Source: Collimonas arenae
Lineage (GTDB): Bacteria > Pseudomonadota > Gammaproteobacteria > Burkholderiales > Burkholderiaceae_D
Direction: 5' to 3'
Assembly (NCBI RefSeq): GCF_000786695.1
Contig: NZ_CP009962.1
Coordinates: 5,518,001 to 5,582,000 of the forward strand
Length of the DNA: 64,000 nt
The stretch's first letter is position 1, and each line of letters opens with the position of its first letter. Positions 56,432 to 64,000 of the stretch are shown one piece after another. A model generated the notes under the pieces. It worked only from the letters and a program-made list of their open reading frames with translations, had not been told where the DNA came from and did not search any database. Both the position numbers and the translations under genes were made by a program.

Positions 56432-57864
56432 CGGCCCGCTCCCAACTTTCCCTCTGGTTCGGCGGCGCGGCCCTGGTCGCCGGTATGATGCACGCGGCCA
56501 TTGCTGCTGATGCTGCTGGTACTGGTGCAGCTGCGGCGCCAATTACCCCGCCGAACGCCGACCAGATCAAGCGCGGCGAGTATCTGGCCAAGGCGGCGGA
56601 CTGTATCGCTTGCCACACGGTTGACAAGGCCAAGCCTTTCGCCGGCGGTTATCCGCTGGCAACGCCTTTCGGCACCATCTACGGCCCCAACATCACGCCG
56701 GATAAGGAAACCGGCATCGGCAACTGGAGCGACGAGGATTTCATCCGTGCGCTGCATAACGGTGTCGACGATGAAGGCCAGAATCTCTACCCTGCCTTTC
56801 CGTACGCCTCGTTCACCAAGCTGTCGCGCGACGACGTCCTGGCGATCAAGGCATATCTGTTCAGTTTACCGGCGATCTCGCAACAGACTCCGGAAAACAA
56901 GCTGCCGTTCCCGCTCAACCAGCGTTGGATCCTGTCCGGCTGGAAGCTGTTCAACTTCACGCCGGGCGAATGGAAGGCCGATCCCGCCAAGAGCGCCGAA
57001 TGGAACCGTGGCGTGTATCTCGCGGAAGGATTAGCGCACTGCCAGGAATGCCATACGCCGCGTAACCTCACCATGGGCATTGACGGTAAGCGCGCGTTCG
57101 GCGGCGCGCAACTAGGTGGCTGGACCGCGTTCAACATCACGCCGGATCCGGTCAGCGGCGTCGGCGGCTGGAAAGACGAAGAGTTGATGCAGTACCTGAA
57201 AACCGGCCTGGTTCCGGGCAAGGCTTCTGCTGCCGGCGGCATGGCTGAAGCCATCGAACATAGCCTGCAATACCTGAGCGATGACGACCTGAAATCCATC
57301 GTCACCTATGTACGCAGCGTGCCCGCCATCAACGACGTGGCCGACAAGAAGCCGCGTTATGCCTGGGGCCAGGCGGCAGACGACGATGCCGATATCCGCG
57401 GGGTTGCCGCCGTGTCGGTCAGCAGCAATGCTTCCGGCGGCGCTGAACTGTTTAGCGGCAACTGCGCCAGCTGCCACTCCGCCAGCGGTAGCGGCGTTGT
57501 GGGCGGCTATTACCCTTCGCTGTTCAGCAACAGCGTGGTCGGCGCCCGCGATCCCGGCAATCTGCTGATGGTCATACTGCATGGCGTGCAACGCGGAGGT
57601 GCGAAAGAAGAAACTTTCATGCCCGGCTTTGCCGATCATCTGAGCGATGGCCAGATCGCCATGCTGGCCAATTACGTGGTCAAGCAATATGGCAATGCCG
57701 ACACACCCGCCATCACACCGGAGCAGGTCAAGGTACAGCGCCAAGGCGGCCCGGCCTCGCCCCTCCTGACTTTAATGCCTGTAGGACTGGCGGCAGCGGC
57801 GCTGATCGTGGTATTTATATTGTTTTCCCTGTTCCGGCGCATCGGCCGTCGCCGGCCGAAGTAA
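56428..57864 (+). CDS. Tri-haem cytochrome c subunit of the membrane dehydrogenase
   Basis: A 478-residue periplasmic electron-transfer subunit. Three haem c sites: CIACH (59-63), CQECH (205-209) and CASCH (346-350). An N-terminal signal (ending AIAADA) and a C-terminal membrane anchor (LMPVGLAAAALIVVFILFSLF followed by basic RRIGRRRPK) are seen. It passes electrons from the GMC subunit to ubiquinone, as in gluconate 2-dehydrogenase of acetic-acid bacteria and pseudomonads. This complex would make 2-ketogluconate or a similar acid. Confidence 0.94.
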   Translation: MTARSQLSLWFGGAALVAGMMHAAIAADAAGTGAAAAPITPPNADQIKRGEYLAKAADCIACHTVDKAKPFAGGYPLATPFGTIYGPNITPDKETGIGNWSDEDFIRALHNGVDDEGQNLYPAFPYASFTKLSRDDVLAIKAYLFSLPAISQQTPENKLPFPLNQRWILSGWKLFNFTPGEWKADPAKSAEWNRGVYLAEGLAHCQECHTPRNLTMGIDGKRAFGGAQLGGWTAFNITPDPVSGVGGWKDEELMQYLKTGLVPGKASAAGGMAEAIEHSLQYLSDDDLKSIVTYVRSVPAINDVADKKPRYAWGQAADDDADIRGVAAVSVSSNASGGAELFSGNCASCHSASGSGVVGGYYPSLFSNSVVGARDPGNLLMVILHGVQRGGAKEETFMPGFADHLSDGQIAMLANYVVKQYGNADTPAITPEQVKVQRQGGPASPLLTLMPVGLAAAALIVVFILFSLFRRIGRRRPK

Positions 57865-57893
57865 TCACATTATAAAAAAGGAAACGGATTCTC

Positions 57894-58379
57894 ATGGCTT
57901 TACGCATCATCGCCACCGGCGGCACCTTCGACAAGCACTACGACGAGATCGCCGGCAAATTGACTTTCGCCGCCAGCCATCTGCCGCAAGTGATCCAGCG
58001 CGCCCGCATTACCGCGGAAATCGCGCTGGAAGAACTGCCGCTGCTGGATTCGCTCGACATGCAAGACATTGACCGCCGCCGCGTGCTGGCCTCCTGCACG
58101 CACGCCAAGGAAGAGGCCATCGTCATCATCCACGGCACCGACACCATGCGCGAAACCGCAGCCGTGCTAGGCGCCGCCGCGCTGGAGAAGACCATCGTGG
58201 TGACCGGCGCGATGATTCCCTACGCCATCGTCAATTCCGACGCCCTGTTCAATTTCGGCTTCGCCTGCGGTGTTGCGCAAGCCTTGCCGCATGGCGTGTA
58301 TGTGGCGATGAACGGCAAGATCTTTGCCTGGGATAAAGTGGAAAAGAACCGGACCGCGGGCGTTTTCGAGCCGTTGTAA
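57894..58379 (+). CDS. Asparaginase-like single-domain protein
   Basis: A 161-residue protein, only the N-terminal half of type I/II L-asparaginase (about 330). Seen: the nucleophile motif IIATGGTFDKHY and the second catalytic motif IIHGTDTMRETAAVLG. The C-terminal domain that completes the active site in ordinary asparaginases is missing, but similar short stand-alone proteins exist, so this may be a complete gene of unknown specificity. It starts 29 bp after the cytochrome gene and may be co-transcribed with the dehydrogenase operon. A hairpin follows. Confidence 0.82.
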   Translation: MALRIIATGGTFDKHYDEIAGKLTFAASHLPQVIQRARITAEIALEELPLLDSLDMQDIDRRRVLASCTHAKEEAIVIIHGTDTMRETAAVLGAAALEKTIVVTGAMIPYAIVNSDALFNFGFACGVAQALPHGVYVAMNGKIFAWDKVEKNRTAGVFEPL

Positions 58380-58405
58380 CAACGCCTTCCGGACAATGCG
58401 AGCGT

Positions 58406-58495
58406 AAAAAAACGGGACAGAATTTCTGTCCCGTTTTTATTTCCACCTAAGTACTTGCCATTACCTGGCGGCGGCAGTCAGACCACGGGCTTCAA
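58406..58495. repeat. Direct repeat copy 1: terminator plus remnant of an M3 peptidase 3' end
   Basis: Aligns without gaps to 59576-59665 at an offset of 1170 bp. It includes the terminator hairpin AACGGGACAG...CTGTCCCGTT and, on the minus strand, the end of a peptidase reading frame. It also serves as terminator for the asparaginase-like gene. Confidence 0.8.
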
Positions 58496-58496
58496 G
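58461..58496 (-). pseudogene. C-terminal remnant of an M3 peptidase gene
   Basis: On the minus strand it reads LLEARGLTAAAR-stop, against LLDARGLTAAAK-stop at the end of the intact peptidase gene at 59631. Similarity ends at about 58497, where the frame continues into unrelated sequence. It is a fossil of a duplication, not an active gene. Confidence 0.7.
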
Positions 58497-58623
58497 TAAA
58501 AATTCGACTGTCGTTGCTCACGCCAAACGCCCCTTTTCCACGAATGCAGATATAGAAATAATTGACTTTGTCGCAATAAATTCTGCTAAAGTCGGAATGT
58601 TGTTATTTTTATATTGACGCGAT

Positions 58624-58959
58624 ATGAGAGCTTGCCCCGACATCCCGCATTTGCGCTTAGATCACAGGAGCCAGCAAGGGCTCGATGAGATCAGAAGCAA
58701 GCTTGCGTTAGCGAAATTTGGCGCTGCTATTACAGGCGGCGGTGTTCTTGCCCAGATCTTCTACCGCAGTAGTTCGGCACACGCTGCTTATAACATCACG
58801 CAAACAGATTGGAAGTTGATGGCCGAAAGCATGAGTGCCTGGCCTGTCATTTCACAAAAAGTTGTGAGAGACATTGCTCTTTATCAGGCCTTGGATCATC
58901 AGAACGATCTTGCTCAACGGCGTTTTTGGGAGGCAATGGCAGATGGCTGTACCCCTTAG
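58624..58959 (+). CDS. Unknown protein in the segment between the duplicated ends
   Basis: A 111-residue protein with no signal or membrane segment; one weakly hydrophobic part, LAKFGAAITGGGVLAQIFY, lies near residue 37. The rest is mixed and polar. No family is recognised. The start ATG 58624 has no ribosome-binding site, and the 126 bp upstream are A/T-rich. The following gene overlaps its 3' end, so the two probably form one transcript within the segment bounded by the 58.4 and 59.6 kb repeats. Confidence 0.5.
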   Translation: MRACPDIPHLRLDHRSQQGLDEIRSKLALAKFGAAITGGGVLAQIFYRSSSAHAAYNITQTDWKLMAESMSAWPVISQKVVRDIALYQALDHQNDLAQRRFWEAMADGCTP

Positions 58960-59497
58960 GCTGGTCGGCTTGCTTCTCCTTTTTCCCAGTCTGGCGATTG
59001 CCGATAACGGGATAGCGGATCAGCAAGCGCAAACTCTGATGCGTTCTTTCGTTGCGACTCAATTGCAGGAAGCCAGGACCAAGGCTGAAGCCGCGTATGT
59101 GAATTGCAGTGACTCGGCGATGAAGGCGCCGGCATTGACCGCCAACGTCTTCGATCGTATTGCGCTGACCAATGACGAGAAGAGAATGGTATTGTTTTAT
59201 TTTTCTGCACATGCGCTGAGATTGTGTACGGAAAAAACCGCACAGGCGTTATTGGTTGCTGCCCAGCTCGCCAGAATGGTGGATCTGCCGGAGTATTCCG
59301 TAGCGGACGATCCTCATGGCGAAATGGTGACCGGGTTTGCTCTCGGCGAATACCGGCGTGAACTAGGCTACAAGGTCCGTTACTATGCCTTGCCGACACG
59401 TAAACGCCTGGAGTTGGAAGCAATCGATGTTTTGCAGCAGCCGTTCAATTTACGTGAATCGGCGCGGAATCTGGGGTTATGGTCTGGCGGGCAATAA
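58943..59497 (+). CDS. Exported protein of unknown function
   Basis: A 184-residue protein with a Sec signal, AVPLRLVGLLLLFPSLAIADN, at its start. The mature part is mostly helical and charged (QTLMRSFVATQLQEARTKAEA, residues about 27-47) with two cysteines (NCSDS, RLCTEK). No family is recognised. The start at ATG 58943 is chosen for the signal peptide, with GGGAGG about ten bases upstream; the frame opens earlier at 58874. It overlaps the previous gene by 17 bp. Confidence 0.6.
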   Translation: MAVPLRLVGLLLLFPSLAIADNGIADQQAQTLMRSFVATQLQEARTKAEAAYVNCSDSAMKAPALTANVFDRIALTNDEKRMVLFYFSAHALRLCTEKTAQALLVAAQLARMVDLPEYSVADDPHGEMVTGFALGEYRRELGYKVRYYALPTRKRLELEAIDVLQQPFNLRESARNLGLWSGGQ

Positions 59498-59575
59498 ATG
59501 CGCTTGTCGTTATGAGCGCATAGCCAGAGATACTGCGGATGTTGTGAGTGGCTGTGCTTCGCTTTTGCTGCAGAC

Positions 59576-59665
59576 AAAAAAACGGGACAGAATTTCTGTC
59601 CCGTTTTCATTTCCGACCAGGCCCTGGAGATTACTTGGCGGCGGCAGTCAGGCCACGTGCATCCA
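59576..59665. repeat. Direct repeat copy 2: terminator and 3' end of the M3 peptidase gene
   Basis: The copy belonging to the intact peptidase gene; pairs with 58406-58495. The 1.08 kb between the two copies holds two unrecognised genes. Confidence 0.8.
59579..59607 (-). terminator. Rho-independent terminator of the M3 peptidase gene
   Basis: Arms AACGGGACAG and CTGTCCCGTT closed by a short A/T turn, 24 bp after the stop codon, followed by a T run on the minus strand. Confidence 0.88.
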
Positions 59666-61823
59666 GCAACGGCCCGACGTCGGGTCCGCGGCCGTAGAAA
59701 TCCTTGAACAATGCACTTGGATCGTCACTGAAGCCGCGCGACAGCACCTTGGCGCGCAACAGATCGCCATTGGCGCGTTTCAAGCCGCCGTGGGCATTCA
59801 TCCAGTACTCCGTGTCCTTGGCCAGCACGTCGCTCCAGATATAGGCGTAGTAACCGGCGGAATAGCCGCTGGCGAACACATGCTGGAAGTACGGGGTGTG
59901 ATAGCGCGGCGGCACCACGTAACCCTTGGCGCTGGCGGTACCCAATGCCTTGGCTTCAAACGCCATCACGTCGGTGACATCCGGGGTCTGGTTCACAGAC
60001 AACTGGTGCCAGGACTGGTCCAGGATTGCAGCTGACAGATATTCGGATGTGTCGTAGCCGGCATTGAATTTGCGCGCAGCCAGCACCTTGTTGACCAGCG
60101 CCCGCGGCATCGGCTTTCCGGTTTCATAGTGCTTGGCGTAGTGTGCCAGCACCTTCGGATTGTGCGACCACATTTCATTGAATTGCGACGGATATTCAAC
60201 AAAGTCAGGCGGCACGGAAGCTCCGGAGAACATCGGATATTCGACGTTGGAGAACAGACCGTGCAAGGCGTGACCGAACTCGTGGAACATGGTGTTGACT
60301 TCGTCGAAGCTGAGCAGCACCGGCTTGCCTGCTGGCGGTTTGGCGATGTTGATGTTGTTCGATACGACCGGCTTGGTGCCGAACAAGCGCGACTGCGCAA
60401 CGTAGGTGTTCATCCAGGCTCCGCCCTGCTTGTTGTCGCGTGCGAACGGGTCGAACAGGAACAGGCCCAGCGCGGAATCGTCTGCGTTAAATACCTCGAA
60501 CACGCGCACATCCTGCTGGTATACCGGCAAATCGGTGCGTTCCTTGAAAGTCAGGCCGTACAGCTCATGCGCTGCGTAGAACACGCCGTCCTGCAGCACA
60601 TTGTTCAGCTCGAAGTAAGGTTTGATCTGGGATTCGTCGAAGTTGTAGCGCTCCTTGCGCACCTGTTCCGAATAGAAGCCCCAGTCCCATGGCTGCAATT
60701 TGAACGGTTTGCTATGTTTTGCCTTCGCCTGGCGGTCGATCAGCTGCTGCATGGCGGCGGCTTCCTTGCGGGCGTTTGCGGCGGCTGGCGGCGCCAGTTG
60801 GGCCAGCATTTTATTCACAGCGGCCGGGGTGCCTGCGGTTTCCTCTTCCAGCACATAGGCCGCATGGTTCGGGTAGCCCAGCAGCGCTGCTCGTTGAGCG
60901 CGCAGCTTGACGATTTGCGCGACATTGCCAACGTTGTCGCCGGCGCCGCCGTCGCCACGGCTGATCGAAGCTTTATAGATACGTTCGCGCAACGCACGAT
61001 TCTTGAGTTGCGCCAGTACTGGTTGGTCTGTGGTGTTTTGCAGCGGGATCAGCCATTTGCCGTCCAGCTTGCGTGTTTCCGCAGCTTGCGCGGCAGCGGC
61101 GATTTCCTCTTTCGACAAACCGTCCAGGTCGGCCACCTTGTCGACCACGATCGCGCCATCGTTGCTGGCTTTCAGCAGGTTTTGCTGGAATTGCGTGGTA
61201 AGCGAGGAAATCTGCTGGTTCATCTTGCGCAGCTGGTCTTTTTCAGCAGGGGACAGACGCGCGCCGGCGCGGACGAAATCGGTCCGATAACGTTCCAGCA
61301 GCCGCAGCGACTCGGCATCGAGGCCAAGGCTGGCGCGTTGCTGGTACAACGTTTCGATGCGGGCGAACAGGATCGGATCGAGGAAGATGGCGTCTTCATG
61401 CTCCGCCAGCTTGGGAGCGATGTCTTGCTGGGTCTGGTCCATCACCGGACTGGTATTTGAGCTGATGAGATTGAAGAAGACGTCTTTGACGCGGGTCAGC
61501 ATCAGGCCGGAGCGCTCCAGCGCAACAATCGTGTTATCGAAAGTCGGCGCCGCCGGATTGGCGGCAATCGCATTGACTTCCTGGCGCTGCTGCGCCATGC
61601 CGGCCTCGAAGGAAGGTTTGTAGTCGCTGTCCTTGATCTTGTCGAAGGGCGGCAGGTTGTACGGCAAGGAGCTGACCTGGGCAAAGGGCGAGGACGCCGC
61701 ATAGGCTGCGGTCGCGGCGGCGGCGGACTGATCGGGCTTGGTCGGCATGTCGCAGCCCATCAATCCTGCTGCAGCGCCGAGCATTAATCCGCATACCGAG
61801 ATATGTCTTGTAGAAACTTGCAT
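59631..61823 (-). CDS. M3-family metallopeptidase lipoprotein (Dcp-like)
   Basis: A 730-residue zinc peptidase. The zinc motif is FHEFGHALHGLFSN, with HEFGH at residues 514-518, and SQFNEMWSHN follows. The fold and length match peptidyl-dipeptidase Dcp / oligopeptidase A. A signal with lipobox LMGC places it at the membrane facing the periplasm, unlike cytoplasmic Dcp of E. coli. The start is at MQVSTRH (61823), seven bases after AAGGAG; 22 open codons upstream are not part of the family. It cleaves small peptides, probably for nutrition. Confidence 0.93.
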   Translation of the reverse strand: MQVSTRHISVCGLMLGAAAGLMGCDMPTKPDQSAAAATAAYAASSPFAQVSSLPYNLPPFDKIKDSDYKPSFEAGMAQQRQEVNAIAANPAAPTFDNTIVALERSGLMLTRVKDVFFNLISSNTSPVMDQTQQDIAPKLAEHEDAIFLDPILFARIETLYQQRASLGLDAESLRLLERYRTDFVRAGARLSPAEKDQLRKMNQQISSLTTQFQQNLLKASNDGAIVVDKVADLDGLSKEEIAAAAQAAETRKLDGKWLIPLQNTTDQPVLAQLKNRALRERIYKASISRGDGGAGDNVGNVAQIVKLRAQRAALLGYPNHAAYVLEEETAGTPAAVNKMLAQLAPPAAANARKEAAAMQQLIDRQAKAKHSKPFKLQPWDWGFYSEQVRKERYNFDESQIKPYFELNNVLQDGVFYAAHELYGLTFKERTDLPVYQQDVRVFEVFNADDSALGLFLFDPFARDNKQGGAWMNTYVAQSRLFGTKPVVSNNINIAKPPAGKPVLLSFDEVNTMFHEFGHALHGLFSNVEYPMFSGASVPPDFVEYPSQFNEMWSHNPKVLAHYAKHYETGKPMPRALVNKVLAARKFNAGYDTSEYLSAAILDQSWHQLSVNQTPDVTDVMAFEAKALGTASAKGYVVPPRYHTPYFQHVFASGYSAGYYAYIWSDVLAKDTEYWMNAHGGLKRANGDLLRAKVLSRGFSDDPSALFKDFYGRGPDVGPLLDARGLTAAAK

Positions 61824-61957
61824 CAATTCTCCTTGTGTAATTATTGGATACCGGCAATTATTTTTTTGACGAAACATTTTACGCCGCATTCGAGAAGTGG
61901 TGGTTGTCGTATTTTCAGCTCAAAAGCCACCCGCAAAAGCCACCCATAAAAGCAAGA

Positions 61958-61992
61958 AAGACACGAACACCCAGGCGGGTTGTTCGTGTCTT
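61958..61992 (-). terminator. Terminator of the porin gene
   Basis: Perfect 12-bp arms AAGACACGAACA and TGTTCGTGTCTT with an 11-base loop, followed on the minus strand by a T-rich stretch, 52 bp after the porin stop codon. Confidence 0.8.
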
Positions 61993-62043
61993 CGTGATGG
62001 AAAAGCCGCCCGCACAATACTGTCGCCGGCTTCCCGTTTAACG

Positions 62044-63117
62044 TCAGAAGCGGTGCTGCATCCCCGCAATTACCCCGGTCTGGCTGCTGCCGTAGGCAAT
62101 ATCGTCGCGCGACAGGCCGACCAGCTGCTGGTTCTTGGCTTTGGCATACGCCGCGCTCAGGTACAGGTCGGTGCGTTTCGACAGTGCATATTTGCCGCGC
62201 ACCGAATACATGATCGGATCTGCATCCTTGCCGCTGGCGACGTTCTTGATGTTCTGATAGTAGATCGCGCCTATCAGCGTCACCACCGGCGTTGCCTTGT
62301 AGCTGGCGCCGCCCCAGAACAGGTCGCTGCGCAGGTCTGGCGCATTGGATGCCAGCGTCTTCTTGTAGTTGCGATAGCCCAGATTCAAATCCAGTCCGCC
62401 CAGCTGGTAGTCGCCGGCCAGGTGGATGGTCGTGGTCTTGTCGTAAGCGCTGCTGGCAGGGCTTGCCGCCGCACCGTTGACCCGGTCGTAGGTGGCCGCG
62501 ATACGGAACGGGCCGCTTTCGTAGCCGACACCGAAATCGTACTTGGCGCTGTCGCTATTGCTGCCGGCAGTCTCGCCGAAGCCATACGTTGCGCCCAGCT
62601 TGAAGCTGCCGAATTTTCCCTGGTACTTGAGGATATTCTGCAAATTGGTTGGCATGCCGTCCTTGCGGCCACCGGTGGCGCCGGCCGAGGTCGCCCAGGA
62701 ATACTGGCCTGAGTAACCCATCGGATCGAATGGCAGGATGAAATCGTAGGTGGTGGTGAAAGAACGACCCGCCACCAGCCGCCCGAAGCTGCCTTCCAGG
62801 CCGACGTTGGCCTGGCGGTTAAACAGCACGCCTGCGCTGTCGAACTCGCCGGTATCGACCTTGAAGCCGTTTTCCAGCTGGAACACGGCTTTCAGTCCGC
62901 CGCCCAGGTCTTCGGTGCCGCGAAAGCCGATGCGCGAAGTATTCATTGCACCGGAACTGAGGCGCAGCAGGCCATCCTTATTGGCATTGGCGTTATTCAC
63001 ATATTCGACTCCGGTGTCGATGATGCCGTAGATGCTGACATTGGTTTGCGCATGCGCGCCAGACGCCAATGCGCCGAGTGCGGCGAACGTTGCCGTCGCC
63101 AGGTACTTTCTCTTCAT
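62044..63117 (-). CDS. General porin (Gram-negative OmpC-type, betaproteobacterial)
   Basis: A 357-residue outer-membrane beta-barrel. Signal peptide ends GAHA with QTNVSIYGIIDTGVEYVNNA (residues about 23-42) at the mature start, the classic betaproteobacterial porin beginning. SSGAMNTSRIGFRGTEDLGGGLKAVFQLE (residues about 52-80) gives the loop region, and the chain ends with the aromatic GMQHRF needed for barrel insertion. The start at ATG 63117 follows GGAGG seven bases upstream; 33 further codons are open but not family-like. It forms trimers passing small solutes. Confidence 0.95.
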   Translation of the reverse strand: MKRKYLATATFAALGALASGAHAQTNVSIYGIIDTGVEYVNNANANKDGLLRLSSGAMNTSRIGFRGTEDLGGGLKAVFQLENGFKVDTGEFDSAGVLFNRQANVGLEGSFGRLVAGRSFTTTYDFILPFDPMGYSGQYSWATSAGATGGRKDGMPTNLQNILKYQGKFGSFKLGATYGFGETAGSNSDSAKYDFGVGYESGPFRIAATYDRVNGAAASPASSAYDKTTTIHLAGDYQLGGLDLNLGYRNYKKTLASNAPDLRSDLFWGGASYKATPVVTLIGAIYYQNIKNVASGKDADPIMYSVRGKYALSKRTDLYLSAAYAKAKNQQLVGLSRDDIAYGSSQTGVIAGMQHRF

Positions 63118-63231
63118 GTTGCTTCCTCCGTTGTAGTAATTTTTGTTGGCTGTGCGTTTACTGCCTGGCTGCACAAAGGCCGTTGCATGACATTGATGTC
63201 TCCCTCCCCTTTCCATGTGTTCAACCCCTGA

Positions 63232-64000
63232 TCAAAAAGCCCATAGCGCGTCTTTCGGCAACTGCAGCCAGTACTCGCCGGGGGCCAGCCTTTGTCGCGC
63301 GTAGGCCCGCAAAACGCTGCTGTCGGCGCCGCTGTCGGCTGTATTGCGAAACACGCATTCCCAGCGATCGCCCAGATACATGCAAGTCGCCAGCGGCAGC
63401 TTGATGCTGTTTTCTACGGGGGCATCGGAAATGTTGACCTGCTCGACGCGGATAATGGCGACCGCATCCTTGCCGCCGGCGCCGGAACCACGCAGCGTTG
63501 CCGTGACATTGCCGCCCTCCACCTGCAGCAGCGCGTGGGAGTCGTCGCAATGCAAGACCTTGGCCGGCAAGCGGTTATTGCTGCCCATGAATTCCGCAGT
63601 GAACAGGGTGTCCGGCGTCTCATACATGCGCTGCGGCGTGCCCTGTTGTTCGATCTTGCCATTGTTCAGCAGCAGGATGCGATCCGAAATCGCCATCGCC
63701 TCTGCTTGGTCATGCGTCACCATCAATGCTGACAAGCCGAGCCGTACAATCAGCTCGCGCAGGAAGGCGCGCGCTTCTTCGCGCAGCTTGGCGTCGAGAT
63801 TCGATAGAGGTTCGTCCAGCAGGATCACAGGCGGGTTGTAGACCAGCGCGCGGGCGATGGCGACGCGTTGCTGTTGGCCGCCGGAGAGTTGATGCGGAAA
63901 GCGGTCGCCCAGATGGCCGAGGCCGAGCTGGCCGAGTACGGTTTTTACGCGTTCGGCAATGTCGCTGCCGTTCATCTTGCGCAGCTTCAAACCATAGGCG
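63232..64000 (-). CDS. ABC transporter ATPase (MalK/PotA-like), 5' end outside the window
   Basis: About 256 codons present, reading in from the right edge. Seen: YGLKLRKM just inside the edge, signature LSGGQQQRVAIARAL, Walker B VILLDEPLSNLDAKLREEA, switch His in MVTHDQAEAMAIS, and FMGSNNRLPA before a C-terminal TOBE-like domain. The Walker A motif lies beyond the window. This type serves importers of iron, polyamines, sulfate or sugars; the substrate is unknown. A long downstream gap separates it from the porin gene. Confidence 0.9.
   Translation of the reverse strand, partial: AYGLKLRKMNGSDIAERVKTVLGQLGLGHLGDRFPHQLSGGQQQRVAIARALVYNPPVILLDEPLSNLDAKLREEARAFLRELIVRLGLSALMVTHDQAEAMAISDRILLLNNGKIEQQGTPQRMYETPDTLFTAEFMGSNNRLPAKVLHCDDSHALLQVEGGNVTATLRGSGAGGKDAVAIIRVEQVNISDAPVENSIKLPLATCMYLGDRWECVFRNTADSGADSSVLRAYARQRLAPGEYWLQLPKDALWAF

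Noticed and set aside
60129..61460. 443-codon frame opposite the M3 peptidase
   Set aside because: Shadow frame; the opposite strand encodes the full zinc peptidase with HEFGH.

Overview
The window looks like a chromosomal segment of a Burkholderiales betaproteobacterium, most probably Oxalobacteraceae and Collimonas- or Herbaspirillum-like. This is inferred from gene content, protein sequence flavour and the joined mnmG-rsmG-parA-parB-atp layout, not from a database search. No tRNA, rRNA, CRISPR array, insertion sequence or prophage was seen. Most of the window is ordinary high-GC coding sequence; the A/T-rich exceptions are about 28.3-28.46, 31.0-31.86 and 42.7-44.8 kb.

Left part (0-14.8 kb): a gabT cut by the window edge is divergent from a MocR-type regulator. 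Then come pheC (periplasmic cyclohexadienyl dehydratase), a LysE exporter, an SGNH esterase, a PPK2 kinase, a CoA-binding protein and an amino-acid binding lipoprotein. The complete F-type ATP synthase operon atpIBEFHAGDC follows, running leftward from a recognisable sigma-70 promoter at 14.83-14.86 kb to a hairpin at 7.6 kb.

Origin-proximal block (15-33 kb): parB, parA, a LysE exporter, rsmG and mnmG run leftward. They are followed by two perfect parS sites, one lying in the apex of a 38-bp terminator-like palindrome. A TSUP permease, a five-gene branched-chain-type ABC transporter, a GMC oxidoreductase and an mmsA dehydrogenase also run leftward, and a LysR gene is divergent from mmsA. The gene-free stretch 31.02-31.86 kb has all the hallmarks of oriC: about 14 DnaA-box-like 9-mers, A/T-rich DNA, and a DnaA-box / GC-rich spacer / DnaA-trio / A/T tract series. 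The whole module of roughly 210 bp occurs twice in tandem with almost identical box positions. This duplicated origin module is the most striking item in the window. Just to its right is an aspartate carbamoyltransferase with an extra N-terminal helix-turn-helix-like region and a 17-bp palindromic motif both before and inside the gene.

Right part (33-64 kb): an AsmA-like protein, a DUF3300 lipoprotein, putA with a divergent Lrp/AsnC regulator, two small lipoproteins and an A/T-richer polytopic membrane protein. Then come a gluconate module (LacI-family repressor, perfect operator, FGGY gluconokinase), a LysR gene, two small unknown proteins, GTP-dependent pckG and a D-2-hydroxyacid dehydrogenase. 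A three-subunit membrane FAD dehydrogenase follows (Tat-type small subunit, GMC subunit with a CC-x4-C-x3-C cluster motif, tri-haem cytochrome c), with a one-domain asparaginase-like protein after it. Two unrecognised genes sit between two direct copies of the 3' end plus terminator of an M3 peptidase gene. The window ends with the M3 peptidase, a general porin and a truncated ABC ATPase.

Together the metabolic genes suggest a soil or plant-associated heterotroph using amino acids (GABA, proline, branched-chain compounds) and sugar acids. The central part carries the replication and segregation hub of the chromosome.
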